Below, in pieces: positions 51,695-60,845 of a DNA stretch of 64,000 nt; position 1 is the first letter of the stretch; every line of letters starts with the position of its first letter. The position numbers and the translations under genes were made by a program. The DNA is taken from the NCBI RefSeq assembly GCF_042434395.1, contig NZ_JBHLTP010000009.1, forward strand, positions 1 through 64,000. Reading direction: 5' to 3'. The DNA is from Pontibacillus salicampi. GTDB taxonomy: Bacteria; Bacillota; Bacilli; Bacillales; BH030062. Below the pieces are notes generated by a model. The model was not told where the DNA came from, searched no databases, and was given only the letters and a program-made list of their open reading frames with translations.

Positions 51695-52895
51695 CTTCTA
51701 TTCTTTGATAGAGAATGATGATGGCCAAAAAGAGAGAACATAATGTAACAGTAGGTCCAATGTGACCTACCCATAGGAACCAATCAAATAAGAGTGACGA
51801 GGATTCGCCCTCTGAAAAAACAGGTTCTTCATAAGTGCCTGCGATATCTCGGTCAAGATACAAAGGTTTGAATAATAGCCAAGAGAGTACAACGGCCAGG
51901 CATCCATGTAAAACCCTTGCGAAGAAATATGGAGTGAAGCGAATATCTGTTTCCGCTAAAATGCTGGCGACTTGAGCTTGTACCGAGAATCCGTTAAAAG
52001 CCAAAATAAAACTGACAACAAGCACTTGCTGTAATAGGTCAATTTGTTCTATTTTTGAGGTCATTTGAGATCCAAGTGTAATCTCAAATAAACCAGAAAT
52101 AAACGGGATAGCAAGCTCTGGGGAGAGCTGTGCAAGCTGAAAAAAGAAGCTTAAGCCTGCTGCGATGATTGGAGTAATTCCAATCATGAATAAAAGCTTG
52201 TTAAAGACGGAAAACAAGATGATGAAACCACCAATAACTAATAACGTTTGAATCGAGGAGAGCACCGCATCGCCAAACATTTTTCCGAAAGGACGGCCAT
52301 CTGCCATTCGTGTTTCATGCAAGGCCTGGAATGCTTTCTTCAAGGAAAAAGTAGGCTGCTCCCTCTCCAGAGTACTACTATCATTTGCACCATAAAACCG
52401 CATACATACACCGACCAGAGCATTTCCTGCATAGTGACTCACTGCTAGCAGAACGCCGAGCTTAGGATCGTGAAAAAATCCTACAGAAACAGCGCCAAAT
52501 ATAAATAATGGATTAGAGGCATTTGTGAATGAAACTAGACGTTCTGCTTCTATTTGGGTAAGGTGTCTTTCTTCCCGTAATCTTGCAGTGAGCTTGGCAC
52601 CAGAGGGATAGCCGCTTGCCATCCCCATTGCCCAAACAAAGCTGCCAACGCCTGGCACTTTGAAAATAGGGCGCATGATGGGCTCGCACAATATACCAAT
52701 AAAACGGACAACTCCAAATCCGATTAACAACTCTGCTGTCACGAAAAATGGAAGAAGGGAAGGGAAGACAATTTCCCACCACATGCTGAGACCTCGTATG
52801 GAGGCTTCTAAGGATTGATCAGGAAAACGAATGAGGGCTATTGCTAAGAAAAATGCCATACTGGCAAATAAAACGGATTTCAATTTCGATTTCAT
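51684..52895 (-). CDS. ylbJ: Sporulation integral membrane protein YlbJ
   Basis: A 403-residue membrane protein of the YlbJ family, SigE-dependent in B. subtilis and needed for heat-resistant spores. About nine helices with two nucleoside-transporter-like gate halves: GLSMWWEIVFPSLLPFFVTAELL and SIQTLLVIGGFIILFSVFN. ATG 52895 is chosen because AGGGGG precedes it; an upstream frame start at 52913 adds six residues. A SigE promoter could not be confirmed by eye. Convergent with coaD. Confidence 0.9.
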   Translation of the reverse strand: MKSKLKSVLFASMAFFLAIALIRFPDQSLEASIRGLSMWWEIVFPSLLPFFVTAELLIGFGVVRFIGILCEPIMRPIFKVPGVGSFVWAMGMASGYPSGAKLTARLREERHLTQIEAERLVSFTNASNPLFIFGAVSVGFFHDPKLGVLLAVSHYAGNALVGVCMRFYGANDSSTLEREQPTFSLKKAFQALHETRMADGRPFGKMFGDAVLSSIQTLLVIGGFIILFSVFNKLLFMIGITPIIAAGLSFFFQLAQLSPELAIPFISGLFEITLGSQMTSKIEQIDLLQQVLVVSFILAFNGFSVQAQVASILAETDIRFTPYFFARVLHGCLAVVLSWLLFKPLYLDRDIAGTYEEPVFSEGESSSLLFDWFLWVGHIGPTVTLCSLFLAIIILYQRIEEKK

Positions 52896-53078
52896 CGGTA
52901 GGCCCCCTGACACTTTGAAGCATTCGCCTGCCTGTACTTCTACTTTTCATCATAGTAGAATGTTCATAAAACCGAACATGTTGTTATGTACAAGCGTTTC
53001 TCTACCACTATACGCTCATAGTTGTGCTATTTATGCCATAAAATAATAAAAGACGCGCGTGGAAAGGAGAGGCTGCTG

Positions 53079-53876
53079 GTGTCCAGGCCAAAGGTAGGTT
53101 TAGCGTTAGGTTCTGGTGGTGCGAGGGGGCTAGCCCACTTAGGGGTTTTAAAAACTCTTCAGGAGGCAAACATTCCCATAGATATGGTAGCTGGGAGCAG
53201 TATCGGAGCTCTGGTTGGCTCGTTTTATTGTTCAGGACAGGATATTGAGCATATGTACAAATTAGCCAAAACGTTCAAACGGAAATTTTATGTGGATTTT
53301 ACTGTTCCTAAGATGGGATTTATCCAAGGCAACAGGGTGAAGGAGTTTGTAAGCCTGTTTACCTACCGTAAGAATATTGAAGACTTGGACACCCCTCTCT
53401 CTATTATTGCAACGGATTTATACAATGGAGAGAAGGTTATATTTACCAGTGGCAGTGTTGCTGATGCAGTCAGAGCTAGCATATCCATACCGGGTATTTT
53501 CGTACCGGAGAAGGTAGGAAATCGTTTATTAATCGATGGTGGTGTAATTGATCGTGTCCCTGTTTCCGTAGTTAGAGGGATGGGGGCGGATATTGTTATT
53601 GCAGTAGACTGTGCCCACTTCGATGCTAGTAATGATGTAACTTCTATTTATGACGTCATCATCCAAAGTATAGATATTATGCAGCATGAATTTATTAAGA
53701 GGGTAAAGCTAGATGCAGACATAATGCTGCGCCCTAGTGTGGCACAATATAGTTCGAGAGCTTATACGAATATGGAGGTCATCATTCGAGAAGGAGAGCT
53801 CGAAGCTAAAGCGCACCTAGGAGATATAAGATTGTGTTTGGATAATTGGAAGGAGAACAACGATGAATCAAAATAA
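53079..53876 (+). CDS. ylbK: Patatin-like phospholipase YlbK
   Basis: A 265-residue cytosolic or membrane-associated serine lipase-like protein. Catalytic dyad is seen: GSSIG with Ser41, and DGG at 153-155 (Asp153), plus the oxyanion GSGGARG (11-17). Substrate unknown. The start is GTG 53079, with AAGGAGAGG about ten bases upstream. The last 14 bases overlap ylbL, so the pair is translated together. Confidence 0.9.
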   Translation: MSRPKVGLALGSGGARGLAHLGVLKTLQEANIPIDMVAGSSIGALVGSFYCSGQDIEHMYKLAKTFKRKFYVDFTVPKMGFIQGNRVKEFVSLFTYRKNIEDLDTPLSIIATDLYNGEKVIFTSGSVADAVRASISIPGIFVPEKVGNRLLIDGGVIDRVPVSVVRGMGADIVIAVDCAHFDASNDVTSIYDVIIQSIDIMQHEFIKRVKLDADIMLRPSVAQYSSRAYTNMEVIIREGELEAKAHLGDIRLCLDNWKENNDESK

Positions 53877-54885
53877 GCGCTATTATCTTTTTGGAGCAAT
53901 CGTTCTAATACTTGTATTTTTTCTATCGTTTTATCGATTGCCTTATTATGTGTACCAACCAGGGTCAGCGGACGCTCTTAACCCGATTGTAGCAGTAGAT
54001 GATGGGTTTGAGAGTGAAGGGGATATGCACCTTGTGACTGTAAGGGGCGGACCAGCAACTGCTATTCAATATGCATTAGCAAAAATCAGACCCTTTCATG
54101 AAGTGTATAAGAAAGAGGAAATATATCCAGAAGGGGTAAGCAATAATGAATACATGCATGCACAATTACAGTTGATGGAATCCTCCCAGGAGGCAGCCAC
54201 TGTTGTAGCTTATAAAGCCGCAGAAAAAGAATTGAACATTGAGTACAAGGGCGTATATGTTATGAGCGTTATGGACGATGTACAGGCCTCTGACGTACTG
54301 AAAATAGGTGACAGGATTATCAAGGTAGATAACCAGCCCATTAAAAAGTCTGAGGATTTGTTGGATTATGTGAAATCAAAAGAGGTCGGAGATGAAGTGG
54401 AGGTAACATTCGAAAGAAAACAGGAAAAGCAAACTAAAACCATTGAAATGGTAAAACATCCTGATGAGGATAGAGCAATAATAGGGATTACCCTTGTAAC
54501 CGATCGGGACGTAGTAGTTGAGCCACCTGTTAATTTCAGCAGTGGGGAAATTGGCGGTCCAAGTGCAGGGCTAATGTTCTCATTAGAAATATATGATCAG
54601 CTTACAGAGCAGGACATAACGAAAGGGTATCAACTGGCAGGAACAGGCTCCATTTCCTATGAAGGAGAAGTAGGTCGTATTGGTGGTATTGATCAGAAGG
54701 TCGTCGCAGCGGATAAAGACGGTGTTGACATTTTCTTTGCCCCAAATGAAGGCGGGGAGCAAGGCTCAAATTACCAAGTAGCTAAGCAAACAGCAGAAGA
54801 AATTGGAACCGATATGAAAGTGGTTCCTGTTGATACATTTGATGATGCTTTACACTATTTAGAAGGTGTGCAAGCGCCAGAGTAA
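53863..54885 (+). CDS. ylbL: YlbL, SepM-like PDZ/Lon-type membrane protease
   Basis: Membrane-anchored serine protease; the related SepM of streptococci processes a competence peptide, and B. subtilis YlbL acts with other proteases on the SOS-induced division inhibitor YneA. 340 residues: anchor helix (8-25), a PDZ domain (about 125-200, VMSVMDDVQASDVLKIGDRI), and a Lon-type protease domain with Ser234 in GGPSAGLMFS and Lys279 in GRIGGIDQKV. Overlaps ylbK. Confidence 0.92.
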   Translation: MNQNKRYYLFGAIVLILVFFLSFYRLPYYVYQPGSADALNPIVAVDDGFESEGDMHLVTVRGGPATAIQYALAKIRPFHEVYKKEEIYPEGVSNNEYMHAQLQLMESSQEAATVVAYKAAEKELNIEYKGVYVMSVMDDVQASDVLKIGDRIIKVDNQPIKKSEDLLDYVKSKEVGDEVEVTFERKQEKQTKTIEMVKHPDEDRAIIGITLVTDRDVVVEPPVNFSSGEIGGPSAGLMFSLEIYDQLTEQDITKGYQLAGTGSISYEGEVGRIGGIDQKVVAADKDGVDIFFAPNEGGEQGSNYQVAKQTAEEIGTDMKVVPVDTFDDALHYLEGVQAPE

Positions 54886-54898
54886 TACCTACACAAAT

Positions 54899-54931
54899 AA
54901 GCGGACCAGCACACTAGGCTGATCCGCTTTT
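54899..54931 (+). terminator. Terminator of ylbKL
   Basis: AAGCGGA-CAGC pairs with GCTG-TCCGCTT with one mismatch and a seven-base loop, then TTTT. Confidence 0.82.
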
Positions 54932-54959
54932 GCTATGATTAGTTATTCTCTGCAGACTT

Positions 54960-55337
54960 TCAAGCTTTCACATCAAAGATATAATAATCAGATGTGTACA
55001 TCACGGTTTTCACTACGATCGTATCCTGGTCTTCCTTACTAAATATTAAATCTCTACCTGATTGCCTCTCAAATGCCCATCCTTTGCTTCCCATGAACTG
55101 CTTCGCTTCTGTAAATGTTTGCTCTTCTTTCGGTTTATAAGGAGCAATAAATCGATTTTCATCTTTATCGATTGGTACATACATTGCTTCACCAAGTTGA
55201 ATTTGGATAATCCCCTTCATGATAGGCAGAGGATTCCCTTCTTGAAACAAAGTGTCGGAGAATTTGAAAGCAAAGGCTCCAATGACTAGCACAAAACTAA
55301 GCGCTGTAACAATCAACCATCGGAGAATACTTTTCAC
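54960..55337 (-). CDS. Hypothetical membrane-anchored protein
   Basis: A 125-residue protein I do not recognise. One N-terminal hydrophobic helix (about 5-23, ILRWLIVTALSFVLVIGAF) then a soluble domain rich in charged and aromatic residues. GTG 55337 is chosen because AGGGGGAG is seven bases upstream; ATG 55358 would add seven residues. Convergent with ylbL; no B. subtilis counterpart that I recall between ylbL and ylbM. Confidence 0.65.
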   Translation of the reverse strand: MKSILRWLIVTALSFVLVIGAFAFKFSDTLFQEGNPLPIMKGIIQIQLGEAMYVPIDKDENRFIAPYKPKEEQTFTEAKQFMGSKGWAFERQSGRDLIFSKEDQDTIVVKTVMYTSDYYIFDVKA

Positions 55338-55444
55338 CTTGCGTCTCCCCCTATACATTGTACTTACATGATAATAGACGTAGGGCCACCTTTAAAAGTT
55401 TCATGAAGTAAACGTTCTCATACATCTATACCATACAAATCATA

Positions 55445-56668
55445 CTATAATTCTAAATCTGGTAAAAGTGGAGGATGGAATTCTCTTTTTCTTACTTGTT
55501 TTTTTATAGGAGGGGTTAAGATAGTGTAATAGCTATCCATCGCTTTCTCCTCAATGGTAAGGAAAGGGTGATCCATCTTATGCAGCTTTGTAAGCAGTGG
55601 AGTATCGGTATCCTTTTTTATGTGATGGATATAATCACGGCCAGCTTTTGTCATACCTAACAATCGTACATAAGGAATGGTATCTAAATCAGATAAAAGC
55701 TCAACATCGTCTTTTTTCGTATTAGTGAACAAATGGGTAATCACACGCTGCAGTCTGGTCCAGGTATAACGCTTTGTTTTAAGCATATGCATCCATTCTG
55801 TAAAGGATGTCGCCTCCAGTACAGTTTGTTGTAATCGATGTTCTAATCCTTCCTCCATACCATGAATGGACCTTAATTCAGATGGAGATTGAACCGTAAC
55901 AATGTATTGAAGGAGAGGGAAATAACTTTCCCATTCATGCCATACCCCAGTCGTGTTTTTATAACGCTTTAATTGTTCAACAGCTGTGTCTGGTAAGGAA
56001 TGCTGCACTTTATCCTCTAGGGAATTGGTGTTAAAAATAGCTTTGCGGATGCTTGTTGCACTTGCAATGGTATGTTCGATCTCTTCATCATGGTAGTTAG
56101 CTTGCTTCCGTTGAATCGTGAGTGGTGTTATGGATAAGTCGTGTTCTAAAATACTTTTAACATAGCTGAAACCTAGAATATTATTTGGTTTCGATAAGTC
56201 AATCTTACCAGTCGTTAGGCCGATGCTCGCATAGGCCATTTTACTTGCTTCGGGATAGGAATACCCTTGTTGTAAATAGGCTTGCAATGTGTGATTATAT
56301 TTATGGTGCTGCTGTTTTTGTTTATAATATGCATCAATGAAAGGACTGATAGATCCCTGCTCACTTCCGAAGCAAATAGAGTCCACCTGTAATGCATCAA
56401 GAGTAAGAACTGCACCTTTTGCAAATAAGTCACTATTTTGCACTGCAAACACATAAGGCAATTCAACAACAATGTCGATTCCGGAAAGAAGGGCTAATTG
56501 CGCCCGATGCCATTTATCCATAATGGCAGGCTCTCCCCGCTGCAGGAAATTACCGCTCATTACAGCAATGGTAACATCCGCATTAGAAGCTTCTTTGCTC
56601 ATTTGATAATGATAGAGGTGACCATAATGGAATGGATTGTATTCTACAATTAATCCGCTTGCTTTCAT
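55445..56668 (-). CDS. tmcAL: tRNA(Met) cytidine acetate ligase TmcAL (YlbM)
   Basis: Makes N4-acetylcytidine at the wobble position of elongator tRNA-Met, using acetate and ATP. 407 residues; N-terminal nucleotidyltransferase domain with NPFHYGH (11-17, HxGH), VMSGNFLQRGEPAI and the SATSIRKAI (ISSTxxR-like) motif. ATG 56668 is chosen because AAAGGAG is seven bases before it. In B. subtilis ylbM lies beside ylbN; here it is divergent from ylbN. Confidence 0.93.
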   Translation of the reverse strand: MKASGLIVEYNPFHYGHLYHYQMSKEASNADVTIAVMSGNFLQRGEPAIMDKWHRAQLALLSGIDIVVELPYVFAVQNSDLFAKGAVLTLDALQVDSICFGSEQGSISPFIDAYYKQKQQHHKYNHTLQAYLQQGYSYPEASKMAYASIGLTTGKIDLSKPNNILGFSYVKSILEHDLSITPLTIQRKQANYHDEEIEHTIASATSIRKAIFNTNSLEDKVQHSLPDTAVEQLKRYKNTTGVWHEWESYFPLLQYIVTVQSPSELRSIHGMEEGLEHRLQQTVLEATSFTEWMHMLKTKRYTWTRLQRVITHLFTNTKKDDVELLSDLDTIPYVRLLGMTKAGRDYIHHIKKDTDTPLLTKLHKMDHPFLTIEEKAMDSYYTILTPPIKKQVRKREFHPPLLPDLEL

Positions 56669-56851
56669 ATACAAACTCCTTTATACTTACTATCCAAACT
56701 AGGTTAAGTAGTCTATTCTCTTTTTGCCCCAATTGCATTGAGAACTATACATCCTTGCCTTTAAAATATAGGTATTGATGGTAGAAATCAACTACTTCTT
56801 TTCCTTTGGGATAAACTAAGAGAATCCTCCTTCCTCTGTAAAGAAAAAATG

Positions 56852-56880
56852 TTGACAAAATGACTGTTTCCTTATAAAAT
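56852..56880 (+). promoter_or_regulatory. SigmaA promoter of ylbN-rpmF
   Basis: TTGACA (56852-56857), a 17-base spacer and TAAAAT (56875-56880) give a near-consensus promoter; start expected near 56887, about 20 bases before the ylbN ATG. Confidence 0.78.
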
Positions 56881-56906
56881 AACTTTTGTTGCCTTGAGGT
56901 GATTAT

Positions 56907-57425
56907 ATGAAATTTACATTGCAAAGATTAAAGGCTGCTTCGGATGCGGAGCCGCTGCAATTTGATGAACAGAATGTGGATATTTCAGAGTTAGAGCAAA
57001 TGAATAACGATATTCGCAACATCCTTCCTGTACATGTGAAAGGCTATGCCGTCGGTAGAGGTGACGAAATAACGATAACGTTTACTGTCACTGGTACGAT
57101 GACACTGCCTTGTGCCCGTACGCTGGTAGATGTTGAGTATCCATTTTCCTTTGAAGCGGCAGAAGTGTTCTCCTTATCTCCTTACCATCAGGAAGGGGAG
57201 GAAGAGATTCACGAAATTCCTGGAGAAATCCTTGACTTAACGCCTTATATCAAGGAAAATGTAATATTGGAAGTTCCTTTGCAAGTTTTCTCAGAAGATG
57301 AAAATGCTCTGGATCAAGCGCCTGCAGAAGGGCAAGGCTGGCAGCTAGTCACCGAAGAAAAACAGGATGAAAAAATAGACCCACGCCTTGCAAAGCTTCA
57401 ACAATACTTTAAAGAAGAAAACTAG
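56907..57425 (+). CDS. ylbN: YceD/DUF177-family protein YlbN
   Basis: A 172-residue acidic protein of the DUF177 family, typically encoded just before rpmF; in other bacteria family members relate to 23S rRNA maturation. Seen: MTLPCARTLVDVEYPF. Only one Cys is visible in that segment, whereas many members carry CxRCL, so a zinc site is doubtful. ATG with GAGGTGATT. Strong promoter at 56852; followed 52 bases later by rpmF. Confidence 0.88.
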   Translation: MKFTLQRLKAASDAEPLQFDEQNVDISELEQMNNDIRNILPVHVKGYAVGRGDEITITFTVTGTMTLPCARTLVDVEYPFSFEAAEVFSLSPYHQEGEEEIHEIPGEILDLTPYIKENVILEVPLQVFSEDENALDQAPAEGQGWQLVTEEKQDEKIDPRLAKLQQYFKEEN

Positions 57426-57477
57426 TAAGAGATCCATCACATAGAACTCTGGATCGTGTATGAAGGAGGTGTAAGAC

Positions 57478-57651
57478 ATGGCAGTACCAAAAAGAAGAAC
57501 GTCTAAAAAGGTGAAGAATCAACGTCGTACGCATAAAAAGCTACACGTACCAGGCATGGTTGAGTGCCAGAACTGCGGTGAATACACTAAACCACACCAT
57601 GTTTGCAAATCTTGCGGACAGTACAATGGAAAACAAGTGGTTGAACAATAA
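57478..57651 (+). CDS. rpmF: 50S ribosomal protein L32
   Basis: Ribosomal protein of 57 residues, too short for a usual length cut-off. Opens MAVPKRRTSKKVKNQRRTH, with a zinc finger of two CxxC pairs (CQNC at 30-33, CKSC at 43-46). The GAAGGAGGTG ribosome site is very strong. Co-transcribed with ylbN. The presence of all four cysteines shows the zinc-binding form, rather than the zinc-independent paralogue found in some bacteria. Confidence 0.96.
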   Translation: MAVPKRRTSKKVKNQRRTHKKLHVPGMVECQNCGEYTKPHHVCKSCGQYNGKQVVEQ

Positions 57652-57660
57652 AGCCGAGAG

Positions 57661-57692
57661 AGAAGACGTCCTAATAAGGGCGTCTTCTTTTA
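57661..57692 (+). terminator. Terminator of ylbN-rpmF
   Basis: AGAAGACG-CCT pairs with AGG-CGTCTTCT with one G-T pair and a short AATA loop, then TTTTAT. Confidence 0.88.
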
Positions 57693-57892
57693 TATTACTC
57701 TGTTAGTTGGATACACCAGTGAAGCGCCTATTGGAGCAATGTTATCTAATCTTCTGATGGTGAAGAGTGAGGGATTGGGTTATTCAAGACCATATTTGTA
57801 AATATATTTTGATGCTTCCTTTCCAATTGTCCCCAAGTACCATGTTATACTATAGATAAAAGAAGTTACGATAATAAAGGAGAATGTGCAGT

Positions 57893-58663
57893 ATGTTTGA
57901 GACGATAGAATATCATATTGCGGATGAGGGGTACGCCCTTATTTCATTAAACCGCGTAGAGGCTCGGAATGCCATATCTTTTCAGATGACAGAGGAATTG
58001 AAGGAAGCCTTACAACAGGCAAGAGAAGCAGACATTAAATGTTTGGTGCTGACAGGGAATGGTACAGAAGCGTTTTGCAGCGGGGGAGACTTAAACGACT
58101 TCCATTGGGATATGTCCGACAATGAAGCATTTAAAGCCTTATATAGCATGAAGGAAGTATTATATGATTTAGCTCGCTTCCCGGTACCCACTTTAGCAGT
58201 TCTTAATGGGAGTGCACTTGGCGGCGGATGTGAATTAGCTACAGCGTGTGATTTTCGTTATGGTAGCCCGGATGGCTCTTATGGGTTCATTCAGGGGCAA
58301 TTAGGCATAACAGCGGGTTTTGGTGGCGGAAGCCTGCTCTATCGTCGTCTTCCGTCTCTTATCGCATATCAGATGCTAGTGGAGTCAGAAGCCTATTCTG
58401 CTACCAAATGTGTAAGTATTGGCTGGATGCAGGATGTTTTTGACCCTTCTGATATAAAGGAAGAAATGAAGCGCTTATTAGAGCCGTTTATTTCTAAATC
58501 AGTAGAACAACTTAAGGAATTTAAGCAGCAGTATATTCGATTTGAATTTCCCATCTCGTTATCTGCGGACATGGATGAAGAGGTTCGCCGTTGTTCTACT
58601 ATTTGGGGGAACGCCTTGCACAAAGAAGTAGTGGATTCTTTTTTGTCAGAAAAAAATAGTTGA
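57893..58663 (+). CDS. Enoyl-CoA hydratase/isomerase (crotonase) family protein
   Basis: A 256-residue crotonase-fold acyl-CoA enzyme. Oxyanion-hole segments FCSGGDLNDFHWDM and LNGSALGGGCELATACDFRY are intact. The second catalytic acid of hydratases (FGQPE motif) is replaced in YGFIQGQLGITAGFGG, which has Gln. The branch may therefore decarboxylate or hydrolyse rather than hydrate. ATG 57893 is chosen because AAAGGAGAATG is correctly spaced. There are no fatty-acid genes beside it. B. subtilis has no such gene at this point that I recall, so it may be a later addition. Confidence 0.82.
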   Translation: MFETIEYHIADEGYALISLNRVEARNAISFQMTEELKEALQQAREADIKCLVLTGNGTEAFCSGGDLNDFHWDMSDNEAFKALYSMKEVLYDLARFPVPTLAVLNGSALGGGCELATACDFRYGSPDGSYGFIQGQLGITAGFGGGSLLYRRLPSLIAYQMLVESEAYSATKCVSIGWMQDVFDPSDIKEEMKRLLEPFISKSVEQLKEFKQQYIRFEFPISLSADMDEEVRRCSTIWGNALHKEVVDSFLSEKNS

Positions 58664-58723
58664 CCTAGTCTATCTCTCCTAGCATGTGCATACATTTTTA
58701 TTAAATGTGATAGGAGGGATAGA

Positions 58724-59218
58724 ATGAACGCTACCAGACAAGATGCTTGGACCGATGATGAAGATGTCTTGCTAGCCGAAACGGTATTACGTTATATCCG
58801 AATGGGGAAGACGCAGTTAGAAGCGTTTGAGGAAGTGGCAAAACGCCTATCAAGAACCTCAGCTGCCTGTGGGTTCAGATGGAATGCTACAGTACGTAAA
58901 CAATACCAGAAGGGGATCCAAATGGCGAAGCAGGAAAGGAAAGCGCAGGGGAAACAGAGCATTCCTGATTCAGGAATTGTACCTGATCCAACGGGTCGTG
59001 AAGGGGAGAGCTTCTCTATTGATGACGCTATTTCGTTCTTGGAAAATATGAAACAAACATACACCGTCAACCCTCCTAAGACGCAAGAGGAAAAACTGCA
59101 GCAGCTGCAGCACGAAAATGATACATTAAAAGAACAATTGAGGCGCTATACGCAAGCTTGGGAAGAAATTGGTAAAGTATGGGAGTGGGTTTATGCCACT
59201 CAAAAAAAAGAAGGCTGA
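58724..59218 (+). CDS. ylbO: RsfA-family prespore regulator (YlbO)
   Basis: A 164-residue DNA-binding protein of the RsfA/YlbO group. Myb-like helix-turn-helix domain (about 4-55, RQDAWTDDEDVLLAETVLRYIR and ACGFRWNATVRKQYQ), a basic and disordered linker, and a C-terminal coiled coil (about 120-160). In B. subtilis RsfA tunes SigF-dependent genes in the forespore; YlbO is a paralogue. ATG with AGGAGGG. Terminator overlaps its end. Confidence 0.9.
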   Translation: MNATRQDAWTDDEDVLLAETVLRYIRMGKTQLEAFEEVAKRLSRTSAACGFRWNATVRKQYQKGIQMAKQERKAQGKQSIPDSGIVPDPTGREGESFSIDDAISFLENMKQTYTVNPPKTQEEKLQQLQHENDTLKEQLRRYTQAWEEIGKVWEWVYATQKKEG

Positions 59219-59244
59219 TCCATTAGATCAGCCTTCTTTTTTAT
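59204..59244. terminator. Terminator of ylbO
   Basis: GAAGGCTGATC and GATCAGCCTTC, with added A and T runs on both sides, around a CATTA loop. It overlaps the ylbO stop and can act both ways for ylbP. Confidence 0.92.
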
Positions 59245-59276
59245 TTTATATGTGTTGGTGGCGCTTACAAACTTTG

Positions 59277-59786
59277 TTACAGTGTCTGTGTATTACCAAA
59301 CGCGCTAGTTTCCTTTTCAGTAACACCCTCAGGAGTCCAGATAAGCGGGTTAGAGCCAAGGTCTCTTTCCATATCATATTTAGCCTTATGAAAGCCCATC
59401 TTTTCCCAAAAGCCTTGAGAGTTAATAAGTGGACTAGTCTTAATTGGCAGCTCGTATTGCTTGGCGAAGTCTACCAATTTCTTTCCGAATCCTTTGTCCC
59501 GATAACCGGGTAACACCTCTAGCTTCCATAATTCTAAATAATCCTGTGGAGGATCAAAATATTGGTCGTATTTAGCATCCACCCGGTATAAACTCATCCG
59601 AGCGACTAAAGCGCTTCCATAATAAATTCCGAAAAATGGTGAAACGCTGTCATTTTCAATGATGTTCCCTTGTAAATCCTCTAGCATGGAAAGCTCCTGA
59701 TTTCCATAGTTTTTAAACTGTTTGAATTCTTCCAGTGTTTTGAAGTTGATTACTAATCTTTCAACAGATACTGGTTCCAACATCAT
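59277..59786 (-). CDS. ylbP: GNAT-family acetyltransferase YlbP
   Basis: A 169-residue N-acetyltransferase following the B. subtilis YlbP pattern: VERLVINFKTLEEFKQFKNYG, ELWKLEVLPGYRDKGFGKKLV (acetyl-CoA loop) and ERDLGSNPLIWTPE at the end. Substrate unknown. ATG 59786 is chosen for the AAGGGGGATAAG site; the open frame to 59900 adds 38 residues without similarity. Divergent from panE. Confidence 0.88.
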   Translation of the reverse strand: MMLEPVSVERLVINFKTLEEFKQFKNYGNQELSMLEDLQGNIIENDSVSPFFGIYYGSALVARMSLYRVDAKYDQYFDPPQDYLELWKLEVLPGYRDKGFGKKLVDFAKQYELPIKTSPLINSQGFWEKMGFHKAKYDMERDLGSNPLIWTPEGVTEKETSAFGNTQTL

Positions 59787-59957
59787 AGTCTTATCCCCCT
59801 TGAAACATTCTATTTCTATTCTTATTATAATATAAAAATTTTCAGAATGAAATGAATATTGCATTGTATTTTGGTTATCATAATTTTTTTCTTCTCCCAA
59901 AAAAAGTTTTTGATAAAATAAGCAGATAGAAGGATTTTTGCCATGAGAGGTGAAATT

Positions 59958-60845
59958 ATGAAGATAGGAATTATTGGTGGAGGGGCAATAGGGTTATTTT
60001 GTGCTGCTTCTCTTTTAAAACAAGGTCATGAAGTTACTCTTTATGTGAGAAGAAAGAGCCAGCTAGATGAATTGAGGAAGGGGCTGCGTTTAAATGAAAG
60101 CTCCCCAGGAAATGAACCAAACGTATTGATGATTTCGAGCTTAAAAGAGGAGGAGCTCTTGATAATATGTACGAAACAAACGAGTATGAATGCACTAATT
60201 CCTATTCTGAAGCACCTGCCAGGAAAGCCTTCTCTTTTGTTTTTGCAAAATGGGATGGGACATGTGAAATATTTTGAACAATTGTCGTGTCCTATTATGG
60301 TCGGAGTTATGGAACATGGAGTCCTAAAGCATGGAGATAGAAGTGTAGTTCAAACTGGAAAAGGCGTGATGAAGCTTGCTGCAGTTACGGTAACAGACGA
60401 TCAGCTGGAGCATATACAGCAGTGCCTGAATGATGATGCATTTCCTGTACATACTATGCCGGATTGGTATCGTATGCTAGCAGAAAAGCTTGTAATCAAT
60501 GCGTGTATTAACCCACTTACTGCAATATTTGGTGTACGGAATGGGGCGCTTATGACAAACCCTTATTTACAGTCATTAGCTAAATCTATATGTGAAGAAA
60601 CCACTAGAGTACTCGATCTCCCGTTTGAACAGATGTGGAGTAGAGTACAGGAAATAGCAGAAAAGACTGGAGCAAACCAGTCTTCCATGAGGAAGGATAT
60701 AGAAGAGGGTCGAAAAACAGAGATAGACTCTATTTCAGGATTTGTAATGGAAACAAAGACAGAGAAAGAGACGATTCCCTTCACAACGTTTGTGTATAAC
60801 GGAGTGTTAGCTATGGAATATCAAGAGGAGGATGCCCGTGGGTAA
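59958..60845 (+). CDS. panE: 2-dehydropantoate 2-reductase
   Basis: NADPH-dependent reduction of ketopantoate to pantoate for CoA synthesis (YlbQ in B. subtilis). 295 residues; NADP motif GIIGGGAIGLFCAASLL (4-20), and AEKLVINACINPLTAIFGVRNG with the catalytic Lys and Asn. Found in the same place as ylbQ, before bshC. ATG 59958 is chosen because AGAGGTG precedes it. Its end overlaps the next gene. Together with coaD it gives two CoA steps in the window. Confidence 0.92.
   Translation: MKIGIIGGGAIGLFCAASLLKQGHEVTLYVRRKSQLDELRKGLRLNESSPGNEPNVLMISSLKEEELLIICTKQTSMNALIPILKHLPGKPSLLFLQNGMGHVKYFEQLSCPIMVGVMEHGVLKHGDRSVVQTGKGVMKLAAVTVTDDQLEHIQQCLNDDAFPVHTMPDWYRMLAEKLVINACINPLTAIFGVRNGALMTNPYLQSLAKSICEETTRVLDLPFEQMWSRVQEIAEKTGANQSSMRKDIEEGRKTEIDSISGFVMETKTEKETIPFTTFVYNGVLAMEYQEEDARG

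Noticed and set aside
52966..52981. LexA-like sequence CGAACATGTTG upstream of ylbJ
   Set aside because: The second half site (GTTCG) is not present; it reads TGTTA, so it does not match the B. subtilis SOS box.
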